Shown: one piece after another, positions 1 to 7,846 of the stretch | Layout of the letters: each line of letters opens with the position of its first letter | How positions within the stretch are numbered: position 1 is the first letter of the stretch | NCBI GenBank assembly: GCA_027366195.1 | Contig: DAHXKW010000097.1 | Coordinates: forward strand, 1 to 17,468 | DNA: 17,468 nucleotides | From: Alphaproteobacteria bacterium | GTDB taxonomy: Bacteria; Pseudomonadota; Alphaproteobacteria; G02398745; G023898745 | Direction of reading: 5' to 3' | Notes under the pieces: generated by a model | What the model was told of the DNA's origin: nothing | What the model saw: only the letters and a program-made list of their open reading frames with translations | Database searches by the model: none | Made by a program: the position numbers and the translations under genes

Positions 1-73
1 TTATTTTTAAAAAACTCCCTAATATAAAAATGTAAGATCAACTTGTCTCAAAAAACTTTCATAGGGGTTTAAC

Positions 74-334
74 ATGACAATTTATATGAGCAATATTTCA
101 TACAAAGCAACAAAGGAAGATATTTCAGAATTATTGGAGGAATTTGGTGGTATTTTAAATATTACTATTCCTAAAGACCATGCTAAAAACAGGATGCGAG
201 GCTATGCTTTTATTGTTTTGAATGACCCTAGTCAAGAAAATAAAGTGATAGATAATTTACACAATATGCAACACATGGGAAGAACTATACGTGTTGAACG
301 CGCAAATAGTGAAAAATCTCCCTATTTTGGTTAA
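74..334 (+). CDS. Small single-RRM RNA-binding protein
   Basis: This 86-residue protein is essentially one RNA recognition motif. The RNP2 strand is IYMSNI (residues 3-8) and the RNP1 strand is RGYAFIVL (residues 42-49), whose aromatic residues Y44 and F46 normally stack on RNA bases. The size and layout match the small bacterial RRM proteins (Rbp/cold-inducible type) found in cyanobacteria and many proteobacteria, which bind single-stranded RNA in the cytoplasm; the target RNA cannot be told from sequence. An AGGGG ribosome-binding site lies at 63-67, 6 nt before the ATG. A TATAAA box at 23-28 could be its -10, but the -35 region is at the window edge. The stop codon overlaps the stop of the convergent gene. 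Confidence 0.9.
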   Translation: MTIYMSNISYKATKEDISELLEEFGGILNITIPKDHAKNRMRGYAFIVLNDPSQENKVIDNLHNMQHMGRTIRVERANSEKSPYFG

Positions 335-996
335 GAATTGGCATTAATCATCCGAATCATGGCATGTAGGCGTTTACGCATAGCGGGATCGATTTGTGGT
401 GATTGAGCAAGTTTTACAAAAACTTCCCGAGCTTTTACTTTTTCTTGAATTTGCATAAGTAAAAAACCTTTTAATTCGAGACCTAAAGGTCTGATGGTTT
501 GATTTTGGGTGATTAGCATATCAATTTCAGCAATTAACTTTTTAGGATCAACTTTATTATCGTAATCGATCCTAATTCTATTAATGGCTCCTATACCTCT
601 GTACATAAGATCTGTAGAGGTATCCTTTTCAAGGGCGCTGAATTGTTCACGAGCAGGGCTAGTCCTTTTGTTGCGTATAAAGAAATCAGCTAATACTAAA
701 CGTGCCATGGCTCTATAGGATGAAACGTTGCGTTTTGCTAGGGATTCCAAAATACGTTTACCTTCATCTTCCTGATTGGTTGCCAAGGCTTCACAGCCCT
801 TTGAGAATAATTCAGCAATACCTTCAATTTTTTGTTGCTGGGCGTATTTATAAATATTATAACTGCCGGTGCTAACTAAAAGAGTTGCTGCTCCGATTAA
901 AATCCAATTCCCATATTTATGCCAAATATTGGCTAAATAATCCTTGGTTTGCTGCTGAGAAATTTCTTCTAATAGTTCATTATAATCATGACGCAT
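331..996 (-). CDS. YfgM-like membrane-anchored TPR-fold protein
   Basis: This 221-residue protein has a cytoplasmic N-terminus of about 29 residues, one hydrophobic segment at about residues 30-47 (from GNWILIGAATLL), and a helical, Lys/Glu-rich periplasmic part. That layout is the one of the YfgM / TPR_21 family, single-pass proteins that associate with the SecYEG translocon and periplasmic chaperones in E. coli; alphaproteobacterial members are usually annotated only as tetratricopeptide repeat proteins. It is the last gene of the rho operon, 15 nt after greA, with AGAGG just upstream of its ATG. Assignment rests on topology and general sequence character, so the exact function is inferred. 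Confidence 0.7.
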   Translation of the reverse strand: MRHDYNELLEEISQQQTKDYLANIWHKYGNWILIGAATLLVSTGSYNIYKYAQQQKIEGIAELFSKGCEALATNQEDEGKRILESLAKRNVSSYRAMARLVLADFFIRNKRTSPAREQFSALEKDTSTDLMYRGIGAINRIRIDYDNKVDPKKLIAEIDMLITQNQTIRPLGLELKGFLLMQIQEKVKAREVFVKLAQSPQIDPAMRKRLHAMIRMINANS

Positions 997-1011
997 ATGA
1001 GACCTCTTTAC

Positions 1012-1488
1012 TTATCCTAAAAATTCTATTTTTTCTATAGTATATTCTTGCATGCCCTTTGGTGAAGTAAATTCAACTGTGTTTCCTACTCTTTTTCCAA
1101 CTAAAGCCTTGGCTAGTGGAGATGTTACAGGTAATAGGCCTTTATTGGGATTAGCCTCTTCAGCACCTACGATTTGATAACGGTGTTTTGTACCAGTGTG
1201 TTCATCAATTACAGTCACTGTAGCGCCAAAAGTTATAGTATCACCGTGTAATTTGCTAATATCAATAACTTCAGCGTTATATAAACGGCCTTCAATATAC
1301 TGAATGCGTGCTTCTATCATACCTTGTTCTTCTTTTGCTGCGTGATATTCTGCATTTTCTGATAGGTCTCCCAAGGCACGTGCAACGGCAATTGCTTTTA
1401 AAATAGCAGGGCGACGAAACTCTTTAAGTTGTTGTAACTCTTCTTCCAGCATATGATATTCGTTTTTTGTCATAGGAATTTTTTGCAT
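1012..1488 (-). CDS. greA: Transcription elongation factor GreA
   Basis: GreA rescues backtracked RNA polymerase by inserting its N-terminal coiled coil into the secondary channel and stimulating cleavage of the extruded RNA 3' end. The 158-residue length is standard. The coiled-coil tip reads GDLSENAEYHAAKEEQG, with the catalytic acidic residues D41 and E44 conserved. The C-terminal FKBP-like domain is complete (VGAEEA, SPLAKALVGK). The start is set by the N-terminus MQKIPMT, which aligns with E. coli MQAIPMT; no strong ribosome-binding site is visible. It lies 30 nt after hemW and 15 nt before the TPR gene, and shares an operon with rho. Confidence 0.97.
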   Translation of the reverse strand: MQKIPMTKNEYHMLEEELQQLKEFRRPAILKAIAVARALGDLSENAEYHAAKEEQGMIEARIQYIEGRLYNAEVIDISKLHGDTITFGATVTVIDEHTGTKHRYQIVGAEEANPNKGLLPVTSPLAKALVGKRVGNTVEFTSPKGMQEYTIEKIEFLG

Positions 1489-1518
1489 TTGGATACTTTA
1501 TGACTAATAAACCAACTT

Positions 1519-2619
1519 TTATGGTAAATCATGTAGTAGATAATTAACAATGCTATTGTGACATAATATTCCTTTTAATGTGGGGATTAGTTGTGTGGAA
1601 TTATTGATTAAAAATCCTTCCTCTACTAAATTTTTATATGCTTCCTGATTAATATGATCAAAAATATTTTCTTTGGGTATACCAGAATATAAGCGCAATC
1701 CCATCATTAATCTTTCAAAAATTTGATCACGTTTGTTGATGATGTTGATGACGGGATTCTCCTCTTTAAGCCAATGTTCTGGGACTTTAGAGCTCATAGT
1801 ATGGATTTTTTGTCCATTTTTGATTAAGCGGCCATGTGCCCCTGGGCCTATTCCTATATAATCTTCATAGCGCCAATATGCCAAATTATGTAGACATTCT
1901 TCACCATATTGCGAAAAATTTGATACTTCATAAGGAGGAAGGCCAGCCTGGCTCATTTGGTTGACGGTTTGTTCATAAAAGCAGGCGGACTCATTATCAA
2001 CGGGAGTTTCGAACTCTTTACGTCTATAACGCATTTCGAAAGGTGTACCTGGTTCAATAGTAAGTTGATACAAAGACAAATGTGATGTTCCAAAAGAGAG
2101 CGCATAGTTTAGTTCATTTTCCCATTCTTTAAGCGTTTGATTGGGCAGTGCATAAATCAAATCAAAAGATACACGATCAAAATATAAAAGAGCATTTTTA
2201 ATGGCTTTTTTAGCTTCATCAGCACTATGCTTCCGGCCTAAAAAGTCCAGGTGATTTTGGTTAAAAGATTGAGCGCCAATAGAAATTCGGTTAATGCCCG
2301 CATTTTTAAAATCAGAAAAACGAGAAGCTTCCGATGAATTAGGATTGGCTTCCAGTGTTATTTCTATGTTTGAACTGGTTTTAAAATATTTATAAATTTT
2401 ATTTACAATAGACGCTGCTGAAGCTGGAGGCATCAATGATGGTGTGCCCCCTCCAAAAAAAACTGATGTTATCGAAAGATTGCCATCATAGGTATCAATG
2501 TCTTTTAATATTTTTTCAAGCCAAGATTCATCATCAATTTGCGGCCTAACATGGCTGTTGAAATCACAGTATGGGCATTTTGATAGGCAGAAAGGGAAGT
2601 GGACATATAGAGCAACCAT
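1519..2619 (-). CDS. hemW: HemW, radical SAM heme chaperone
   Basis: This 366-residue protein carries the radical SAM cluster motif CLSKCPYC (C11, C15, C18). F20 stands where coproporphyrinogen dehydrogenase HemN has a fourth cysteine, and this separates HemW from HemN. The SAM-binding GGGTP motif is at 56-60, GIGPGAHG at 256-263, and the heme-binding HNxxYW motif is present as HNLAYW (244-249). HemW is a cytoplasmic/inner-membrane protein that binds heme and passes it to respiratory proteins; older annotations call it oxygen-independent coproporphyrinogen oxidase. Its ATG overlaps the stop of the DUF1003 gene as TAATG (2617-2621), implying translational coupling. Length is close to the family norm. 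Confidence 0.94.
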   Translation of the reverse strand: MVALYVHFPFCLSKCPYCDFNSHVRPQIDDESWLEKILKDIDTYDGNLSITSVFFGGGTPSLMPPASAASIVNKIYKYFKTSSNIEITLEANPNSSEASRFSDFKNAGINRISIGAQSFNQNHLDFLGRKHSADEAKKAIKNALLYFDRVSFDLIYALPNQTLKEWENELNYALSFGTSHLSLYQLTIEPGTPFEMRYRRKEFETPVDNESACFYEQTVNQMSQAGLPPYEVSNFSQYGEECLHNLAYWRYEDYIGIGPGAHGRLIKNGQKIHTMSSKVPEHWLKEENPVINIINKRDQIFERLMMGLRLYSGIPKENIFDHINQEAYKNLVEEGFLINNSTQLIPTLKGILCHNSIVNYLLHDLP

Positions 2620-3029
2620 TAACGGCGCAGTTTATCGATTTTTTTCTCTAAACTTTTGTGCATTTCATCGATCTTTTGATGCAAATTTCTGACCTCTTTC
2701 TCCGCTTTTAAGTTAACCTGAAAGTCATGTAAAGCCTGAAGTCTATCGCGTTCTGCTTGACGGTTTTGGCTCATTAAAATTATGGGTGCCTGCACTGCTG
2801 CAAGACACGACAAGACTAAGTTCAATAGGATAAAAGGGTAAGAGTCGAATACTTTTTCTGCTAATATGAGCGTATTTAAGCCCATCCAAAAAAACAGAAG
2901 CACAAAGAAGGAGATAATAAAAGTCCAGCTGCCTCCGAAAGTAGCGATCCTATCGGCAATCCTATCTCCTAAGTTTTTGGGTTTATAGTGCCACTCAAGG
3001 GGATTTTTTGTATGATGTAAATGTTTCAT
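2619..3029 (-). CDS. DUF1003 two-helix membrane protein
   Basis: This 136-residue protein has the full DUF1003 layout: an N-terminal DRIADRIATFGGSWTFI segment, a first transmembrane helix at about 35-53, FDSYPFILLNLVLSCLAA leading through a second helix at about 64-87, then SQNRQAERDR and a predicted coiled-coil tail at about 109-134 rich in Lys and Glu. The family is widespread and of unknown function; I do not assign one. It lies 15 nt downstream of rho and its TAA overlaps the hemW ATG by one base, so it is translated as part of the rho operon. Family membership is clear from the sequence, role is not. Confidence 0.9.
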   Translation of the reverse strand: MKHLHHTKNPLEWHYKPKNLGDRIADRIATFGGSWTFIISFFVLLFFWMGLNTLILAEKVFDSYPFILLNLVLSCLAAVQAPIILMSQNRQAERDRLQALHDFQVNLKAEKEVRNLHQKIDEMHKSLEKKIDKLRR

Positions 3030-3044
3030 TTTACCATTCCCATT

Positions 3045-4301
3045 TTACTGATTCATTGTTTGAAAAAAGTCCGCATTGTTTTTCGATTTCTTTATTTTTT
3101 CTAGCAGAAAAGCTATAGCTTCAGCCTTGTCCATAGGGATTAATATACGCCTTAATACACGCATTTTTGTTAACTCACTGTTCGTGACAAGCAGTTCTTC
3201 TTTTCGTGTTCCTGATTCAGCTACACTAATTGCTGGGAAAATCCGTTTGTCTGATATATTTCTATCAAGCCATAATTCAGCATTACCCGTACCCTTGAAC
3301 TCCTCAAAAATAACTTTGTCCATTTGAGAGCCAGTGTCAATCAGCGCGGTTGAAATAATAGTTAGAGATCCGCCTTCTTCAATATTACGTGCTGCACCAA
3401 AGAACTTTTTTGGTTTTTGAAGAGCATTAGCATCAACTCCGCCCGTTAAAACTTTTCCTGACGAGGGGATGACAGTGTTATAAGCGCGCGCAAGCCTAGT
3501 GATGTTATCAAGTAGAATAACAACGTCTTGTTTGTTTTCAACCATACGTTTTGCTTTTTCAATAACCATCTCAGCTACTTGCACATGTCTTGTTGCGGGT
3601 TCATCAAAAGTCGAACTAATGACTTCTCCTTTAACGGATCTTTGCATATCTGTCACTTCTTCAGGACGTTCGTCAATTAAGAGCACGATTAATTTTATAT
3701 TTGGGTAATTGTTTGTAATTGAATGGGCAATACTTTGCATCATTGTCGTTTTACCAGTTCTTGGGGGTGCAACGATTAGGGCGCGCTGCCCCTTACCAAT
3801 CGGCGTAATTAAATCTATAACCCGTGCAATTTTGTTATCATCACCAGGAAGCTCAGTTTCTAAACGTAGGCGTTCTTGGGGATATAGAGGAGTTAGATTG
3901 TCAAAATGAACGCGAAAGCGATTATTCTGTGGGGGTTGTTCGTTAACTTTTTGAATGCGGGTTATTGAAAAATAACGTTCATTATCTTTTGGGGCGCGAA
4001 CATCACCTTCAATAAGGTCACCTTGTCTTAGACCAAATTTGCGTATCAAATTTGGCGACACATAAATATCATCTGGGCCAGCCAGGTAATTTGCTTCTGG
4101 TGAGCGTAAAAAACCAAATCCATCGGGTATTAACTCGAGACAACCTTGCCCAATAATTGTAATATCTTTTTCTGCAAATTTTTTAAGGAGGCTAAACAGT
4201 AAATCTTGTTTGCGTAAGTTGTTTATATTTTCTATTCCTTGCTCTTCTGCCATTGATAATAATTCAGCTGGGCTTTTACGTTTTAATTCATTAAGATGCA
4301 T
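3045..4301 (-). CDS. rho: Transcription termination factor Rho
   Basis: Rho is a hexameric RNA-dependent ATPase that releases transcripts from RNA polymerase. The 418-residue length matches E. coli (419). From N to C: a Rho N-terminal helix bundle (1-45), a cold-shock-like primary RNA-binding domain with the RNP motif DGFGFLRS (60-67), a P-loop APPRTGKTT (178-186, K184), the Walker B strand VILLD (261-265), the Q-loop segment [17 protein letters not shown] (282-298) and the R-loop [11 protein letters not shown] (337-347). There is no long insertion of the kind seen in some Bacteroidota and Actinobacteria. It is the first gene of the rho-DUF1003-hemW-greA-TPR operon and is divergent from the ACP gene. 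No strong ribosome-binding site precedes the ATG. Confidence 0.98.
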   Translation of the reverse strand: MHLNELKRKSPAELLSMAEEQGIENINNLRKQDLLFSLLKKFAEKDITIIGQGCLELIPDGFGFLRSPEANYLAGPDDIYVSPNLIRKFGLRQGDLIEGDVRAPKDNERYFSITRIQKVNEQPPQNNRFRVHFDNLTPLYPQERLRLETELPGDDNKIARVIDLITPIGKGQRALIVAPPRTGKTTMMQSIAHSITNNYPNIKLIVLLIDERPEEVTDMQRSVKGEVISSTFDEPATRHVQVAEMVIEKAKRMVENKQDVVILLDNITRLARAYNTVIPSSGKVLTGGVDANALQKPKKFFGAARNIEEGGSLTIISTALIDTGSQMDKVIFEEFKGTGNAELWLDRNISDKRIFPAISVAESGTRKEELLVTNSELTKMRVLRRILIPMDKAEAIAFLLEKIKKSKNNADFFQTMNQ

Positions 4302-4402
4302 GCGTTTCTTTTCTTATAATGATTTGGAAATAATGACCAAAAGTCACATTATTACGTATAGCGTATCTACAATTTCATGTAAAGTCGTCATAAGAGCTTC
4401 AA

Positions 4403-4431
4403 TTTTTGATTAAACTCATATACAGTATAAA
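4403..4431 (+). promoter_or_regulatory. Possible promoter of the ACP gene
   Basis: A TATAAA box (4426-4431) lies 33 nt before the ACP start. The best upstream hexamer at 17 bp is TTTTTG (4403-4408), a weak -35 match. It sits in the 163-nt region between the divergent rho and ACP genes, so a promoter is expected here, but the exact elements are uncertain. Confidence 0.3.
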
Positions 4432-4464
4432 CATGCCATAATTGAATATTAAGTTAGGAGTAAG

Positions 4465-4719
4465 ATGACGGCTGTTCGCGATATTTTATTAGATTGTATT
4501 TGCGAAAAAACTGGGTATCCACAAGATGCTGTGGGTGATTCACAAGCTCTAGAGTCAGATTTAGGTCTCGATTCTATCGCCAAAGTAGAATTATTGTCTA
4601 CGGTTTCTGAACGTTTAGATATTAATCTAGAAGATATGGATGAATCTCAAACAGAAAAACTAGAGTCAGCTAAAACAGTAGGTGATCTTGTTAAGTTTAT
4701 TGAGGATATGTGTAAATAA
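4465..4719 (+). CDS. Stand-alone acyl carrier protein, PKS/PUFA-synthase type
   Basis: This 84-residue protein is an acyl carrier protein fold with the phosphopantetheine attachment serine S37 in DLGLDSIAKVELL. The sequence differs from fatty-acid AcpP (GADSLDTVEL): an EKTGYP segment at 14-19 and the LESDLGLDSIxKVE pattern are typical of carrier domains in type I polyketide synthases and PfaA-like polyunsaturated fatty acid synthases. It probably carries an acyl or polyketide intermediate, but no ketosynthase, acyltransferase or phosphopantetheinyl transferase gene is in the window. AGGAG at 4456-4460 lies 4 nt before the ATG. Its last 54 nt overlap the convergent membrane-protein gene. ACP identity is secure; the partner pathway is unknown. 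Confidence 0.9.
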   Translation: MTAVRDILLDCICEKTGYPQDAVGDSQALESDLGLDSIAKVELLSTVSERLDINLEDMDESQTEKLESAKTVGDLVKFIEDMCK

Positions 4720-5058
4720 ATAGCTTGTTCCCATTGTTGTAATCATGGGAATTGGTAGTTGATAAACTAGATGCCATATTATTCCAAATGCTCCTGTTAA
4801 AATTAAGAATAAACCAATGCTATCTATTGCAGGTAGCAATCTAATAAATATTCCTAGAAAAATGATATCAATATAGCCCAATCTGCCTTTATAAGCTGTG
4901 AAAAATAAGGAAAGCAGACTGATCAGTATTGTTACTATAATAGGCCAACCGCCTTCCCAGATAGCTAAAACAATTGCCAAGAAAGATACCAAAGGAGAGA
5001 CAGACCGAAATTTCCAATCTTCCCACATAAGAATTACCTGGACAAGCGTAAATAACAT
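4666..5058 (-). CDS. Minimal prepilin-peptidase-like (A24) membrane protein
   Basis: This 130-residue hydrophobic protein has about four membrane segments. WEDWKFRSVS near the N-terminus places D14 where A24 peptidases have their first catalytic aspartate, and GRLGYIDIIFLGI places D64 in a GYID motif in place of the usual GxGD. LPIPMITTMG (101-110) resembles the conserved PFGPxLxxG near the C-terminus. Prepilin peptidases cleave and often methylate type IV pilins at the inner face of the membrane. The protein lacks the large N-terminal cytoplasmic domain of full PilD, and helix 1 is short; an in-frame TAG 24 nt upstream rules out a longer start. Its 3' end overlaps the ACP gene by 54 nt. A pseudopilin gene lies at 10441. 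Activity is uncertain because GxGD is altered. Confidence 0.6.
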   Translation of the reverse strand: MLFTLVQVILMWEDWKFRSVSPLVSFLAIVLAIWEGGWPIIVTILISLLSLFFTAYKGRLGYIDIIFLGIFIRLLPAIDSIGLFLILTGAFGIIWHLVYQLPIPMITTMGTSYLFTHILNKLNKITYCFS

Positions 5059-5116
5059 TATATTCGATGTGTCTTTTTTTGCTATGATCCTTGAATAAAA
5101 TGAAAAGTAAGTTAAA

Positions 5117-6859
5117 TTACATATTTTGCGTGTTAATTTGCTGTTGGGTATTCCAAAGATTTTGGTACAAGCCTTTTTGGTTTAATAAGTCTTTATGAGT
5201 TCCATCCTGAACAATTTTTCCTTTCTCAAATACAAGCAATCGATCCATTTGCTGTAAGGTCGACAAACGATGCGCGATGACTATGACCGTTTTCCCATCT
5301 ATAAATTTAAATACATCTTCTTGAATAAATTTTTCTGTAATTGAATCAAGCTGGCTTGTGGCTTCATCCATAATAACTATTGGGGCATCCTTTAACAGAG
5401 CGCGTGCTATGGCAATACGTTGTCTTTGTCCACCGGATAGTTTTAGGCCTCTTTCTCCAACTTCTGTGTTGTATCCTTCAGGTAGTTGCATAATGAAATC
5501 GTGAATTTGTGCTTTTTTAGCAGCTTTAATTACGTCAGTGTCAGAGGCATCAGGATTGCCGTAGCGAATATTTTCCATTAGAGATCTATGAAATAAGTTT
5601 GGTTCCTGAGGAATTAAACTGATTTGTGCGCGCAAGGAATCTTGGGTGACGCCTTGAATGTTTTGACCGTCAATAAATATTTTTCCTTTTTGTATGTCAA
5701 ATAGTCTAAGGATTAAATTTGTGAAGGTTGTTTTGCCTCCACCAGAGTATCCAACCAAACCGACTTTTTGTTTACCCTCAATTTGGATAGATAAGTCTTT
5801 GAACAGCCATTTTTCGTCTTCTTGTGTGTCATGAGAAAACCACACGTCGTTGAATAGAATTATTCCCTGTCTTACGGTAAGAGGTTTAGCGTCAATTGCA
5901 TCTACGATTTCTGGTGGTTGAAGTAAAATACTGATAGCTTGTTTAACAGAGCTGTATTTTTTGATGACTTGGCGAATTTTTTCAGCTGTATTCCAAAGCA
6001 CAGGAATTAAGCTGCCGTTAATTCCTAAAACTAAGGCGAAGTCGCCTGTTGTTACCTGATTTTTAGCATAGAAAAAGATTAAAGCGGCAAGGCTGGTTAC
6101 GGTATATATACAAAAAGAAGTTGCCTGCCAAAAATTTACCCACCATAAAAAATAATCCGTATCATATGAAGCTTTAGTCAGTTCCCTTTGTTGTTTTCTG
6201 AACAAAACTTGTTCACGGCCATAACCCACAAACATTTTAACAGTTAGAAGATTGCTGATGATGTCAACGGTTTGCCCTACAATTTGTGCGCCAGATTCCG
6301 ACAAGATGCGTGATAAGCGTATTGCCTTTGGTAAGCTTAATAAAGGAATAGAAAAGAATGCAACGACCCATATACATAAAAAGATTGAAAAAAAGATATG
6401 AGCAGACAACATCGCCAAGAAAGCGGGGACAACTCCAAAAAAGCTAAATAAAAAATCTGCCAGTATAGTTTCTAATAATTGTGTTCCATTGATAAGGACA
6501 TCTTGTAATTTACTGGCCAAGTTTCCGGAAAACTGATTTTGAAAAAATCGAAAGCTATTTTGTTGCAGATGATCCAAAAGATAATTTGCCATGTCGTGCT
6601 TCATTAAAGGTTCAAAGCGTAACATGATTAAATGTGAAGATCTAAACCCAAGGGGTATTAAAACTTGTAATGCCACAAAATAAATGAACAGTGATATGGG
6701 TATGTATTTTGTTTGCGTAGCTGTGTTTAATATGTTTTTTGTGACAAGTGGTAATAAGGCAAAAATTGAAGCAGCGGCCAACCATTGCAGGGCTGAGCTT
6801 ATTAAAATTCTCCCCCAGTAGCGTTTGTATATCATTCCCAGGAATGCTAAAGCGGACAA
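5117..6859 (-). CDS. ABC-B type exporter half-transporter
   Basis: This 580-residue protein has an N-terminal transmembrane domain (about 1-300, six hydrophobic segments) fused to an ATPase domain: Walker A GYSGGGKT (370-377), Q-loop IPQEPNLF (416-423), signature LSGGQ (474-478), Walker B IVIMDE (494-499) and H-loop histidine H530. All catalytic motifs are intact, so it should work as a homodimeric MsbA/multidrug-type exporter in the inner membrane; the substrate cannot be assigned. The start taken is TTG at 6857-6859, with AAGGA about 10 nt upstream; an in-frame ATG at 6833-6835 (M9) is possible but poorly spaced from any ribosome-binding site. It stands alone on the minus strand, 58 nt upstream of the peptidase-like gene. 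Confidence 0.92.
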   Translation of the reverse strand: MSALAFLGMIYKRYWGRILISSALQWLAAASIFALLPLVTKNILNTATQTKYIPISLFIYFVALQVLIPLGFRSSHLIMLRFEPLMKHDMANYLLDHLQQNSFRFFQNQFSGNLASKLQDVLINGTQLLETILADFLFSFFGVVPAFLAMLSAHIFFSIFLCIWVVAFFSIPLLSLPKAIRLSRILSESGAQIVGQTVDIISNLLTVKMFVGYGREQVLFRKQQRELTKASYDTDYFLWWVNFWQATSFCIYTVTSLAALIFFYAKNQVTTGDFALVLGINGSLIPVLWNTAEKIRQVIKKYSSVKQAISILLQPPEIVDAIDAKPLTVRQGIILFNDVWFSHDTQEDEKWLFKDLSIQIEGKQKVGLVGYSGGGKTTFTNLILRLFDIQKGKIFIDGQNIQGVTQDSLRAQISLIPQEPNLFHRSLMENIRYGNPDASDTDVIKAAKKAQIHDFIMQLPEGYNTEVGERGLKLSGGQRQRIAIARALLKDAPIVIMDEATSQLDSITEKFIQEDVFKFIDGKTVIVIAHRLSTLQQMDRLLVFEKGKIVQDGTHKDLLNQKGLYQNLWNTQQQINTQNM

Positions 6860-6957
6860 AATTTGTATTTCCTTTTTGTTAATATGTTATTTTACCGAGA
6901 GATTGATCAGAGTGGAAACAAATAGGACATAAAGTTAACAAAAAATTAAAAAGGGGA

Positions 6958-6987
6958 TTGACGGTTTGAAGAAAGTTTTTATATATT
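6958..6987 (+). promoter_or_regulatory. Sigma70-like promoter ahead of the 36-aa ORF and ygfZ
   Basis: A -35 element TTGACG (6958-6963, five of six consensus bases) and a -10 element TATATT (6982-6987, five of six) are separated by 18 bp. The predicted start near 6994 leaves a leader of about 24 nt before the ATG at 7018, which contains AAGG. This is the best promoter match I found in the window. Confidence 0.55.
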
Positions 6988-7017
6988 TTAATGTAGTTAA
7001 CTTTTAAGGTTTTTAAG

Positions 7018-7128
7018 ATGATTCTAGAAACATTATTGTCCCTGGCAGTAGCAAAAACAGATACTGTTGTGGCAGAAGAAGTAAAGAAGACAGAAACAGA
7101 ACAAACAGCTGAAGCTCCAAAGGCTTAA
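7018..7128 (+). CDS. Putative 36-residue small protein
   Basis: The reading frame encodes MILETLLSLAVAK, a short hydrophobic start, followed by a charged Glu/Lys/Thr/Ala tail ending EAPKA. I recognise no family. Support for it being a gene: a good promoter at 6958-6987, AAGG at 7006-7009 placed 8 nt before the ATG, and tight packing against ygfZ, whose GTG start is 9 nt after its stop. It may be a small membrane-associated peptide, a leader peptide that couples translation to ygfZ, or a chance frame in the ygfZ leader. No homologue is known to me. Confidence 0.4.
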   Translation: MILETLLSLAVAKTDTVVAEEVKKTETEQTAEAPKA

Positions 7129-7137
7129 TGAGCTTTT

Positions 7138-7815
7138 GTGACTGAAGTCTTTTTGGCAAACCGCCAAGTTTTTCGTGTTTTTGGTAAAGATAAAGAAGCT
7201 TTTCTGCAAAGTTTATTAACATGTGATGTATCTGTACGTCCATGTTACGGAGCTTTGTTGTCTTCTAATGGTCGTTTTTTACATGATTTTTTTATCAGTG
7301 AAGAAAATGATCACTGGGTTATGGATGTTTTAAAAGAACATGCCAATGAAATCATAAAGAAACTTAATCTCTATAAACTAAAATCGGATGTATTTTTTGA
7401 AGAAGATACTCGTCAAGTTTGGTGGTCACCAAATGAGCTGCTCCATAATCTTTGTTTTAAAGATTCGCGTCATCAAAATATGGGGTATAGAATCTATCAA
7501 AATAAATCACAAGATTTATCCGCAGCTCTTTCTGATTACATAGATCATCGTATTAAACTTGGTATACCTGAATCACCGGCAGATCTCATCTATGACAAAA
7601 GTATTATTTTGGAATGTAATTTTGTTGAAATGGATGCCGTGTCATTTAAAAAAGGTTGTTATGTGGGGCAAGAACTTATCGCTCGAACGTACCATTTAGG
7701 ACAAATTCGGAAACGACTAACGCCTATTAATTTGGAAGAAGATAAAGGACAACATTCTGATCTATACCGTTCTGTGGGCAAGCAGTATGCACTAGCTATG
7801 CTTCCTTGTGTATAA
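7138..7815 (+). CDS. ygfZ: YgfZ/GcvT-type folate-binding Fe-S maintenance protein
   Basis: The family signature K-G-C-Y-V-G-Q-E is present at residues 172-179, followed by ARTYHLGQIRKRL. YgfZ (IBA57 in mitochondria) is a tetrahydrofolate-binding cytoplasmic protein needed for assembly or repair of certain Fe-S enzymes; C174 is the conserved cysteine. At 225 residues it is shorter than the usual 270-330. The C-terminal barrel seems compressed, but a plausible ending (RSVGKQYALAML) remains, so this looks like reduction rather than a broken gene. The start is GTG at 7138 because an in-frame TGA lies at 7129-7131; the ribosome-binding site is weak. It sits between the 36-residue ORF and alaS. Confidence 0.88.
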   Translation: MTEVFLANRQVFRVFGKDKEAFLQSLLTCDVSVRPCYGALLSSNGRFLHDFFISEENDHWVMDVLKEHANEIIKKLNLYKLKSDVFFEEDTRQVWWSPNELLHNLCFKDSRHQNMGYRIYQNKSQDLSAALSDYIDHRIKLGIPESPADLIYDKSIILECNFVEMDAVSFKKGCYVGQELIARTYHLGQIRKRLTPINLEEDKGQHSDLYRSVGKQYALAMLPCV

Positions 7816-7816
7816 T
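7811..7816 (+). promoter_or_regulatory. Possible alaS -10 box
   Basis: A perfect TATAAT overlaps the ygfZ stop codon. A start near 7823 would give a leader of about 24 nt before the alaS GTG. No convincing -35 is present at 17 bp (TGCACT, 7788-7793), so this is tentative. Confidence 0.3.
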
Positions 7817-7846
7817 GAAGAAATATGACCTAATCCTATAAATATT

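Noticed and set aside
1519..2619. HemN (oxygen-independent coproporphyrinogen dehydrogenase)
   Set aside because: The fourth cysteine of the HemN CxxxCxxCxC motif is replaced by Phe and the HNxxYW heme-binding motif of HemW is present.
4728..4751. 7-bp perfect hairpin TTCCCAT/ATGGGAA just after the ACP stop
   Set aside because: It looks like a terminator by position, but no T-tract follows on either strand and it lies inside the coding region of the prepilin-peptidase-like gene.
7013..7243. 76-codon minus-strand frame rich in Leu
   Set aside because: Antisense shadow of the 36-codon ORF and the ygfZ start; no ribosome-binding site or recognisable family.
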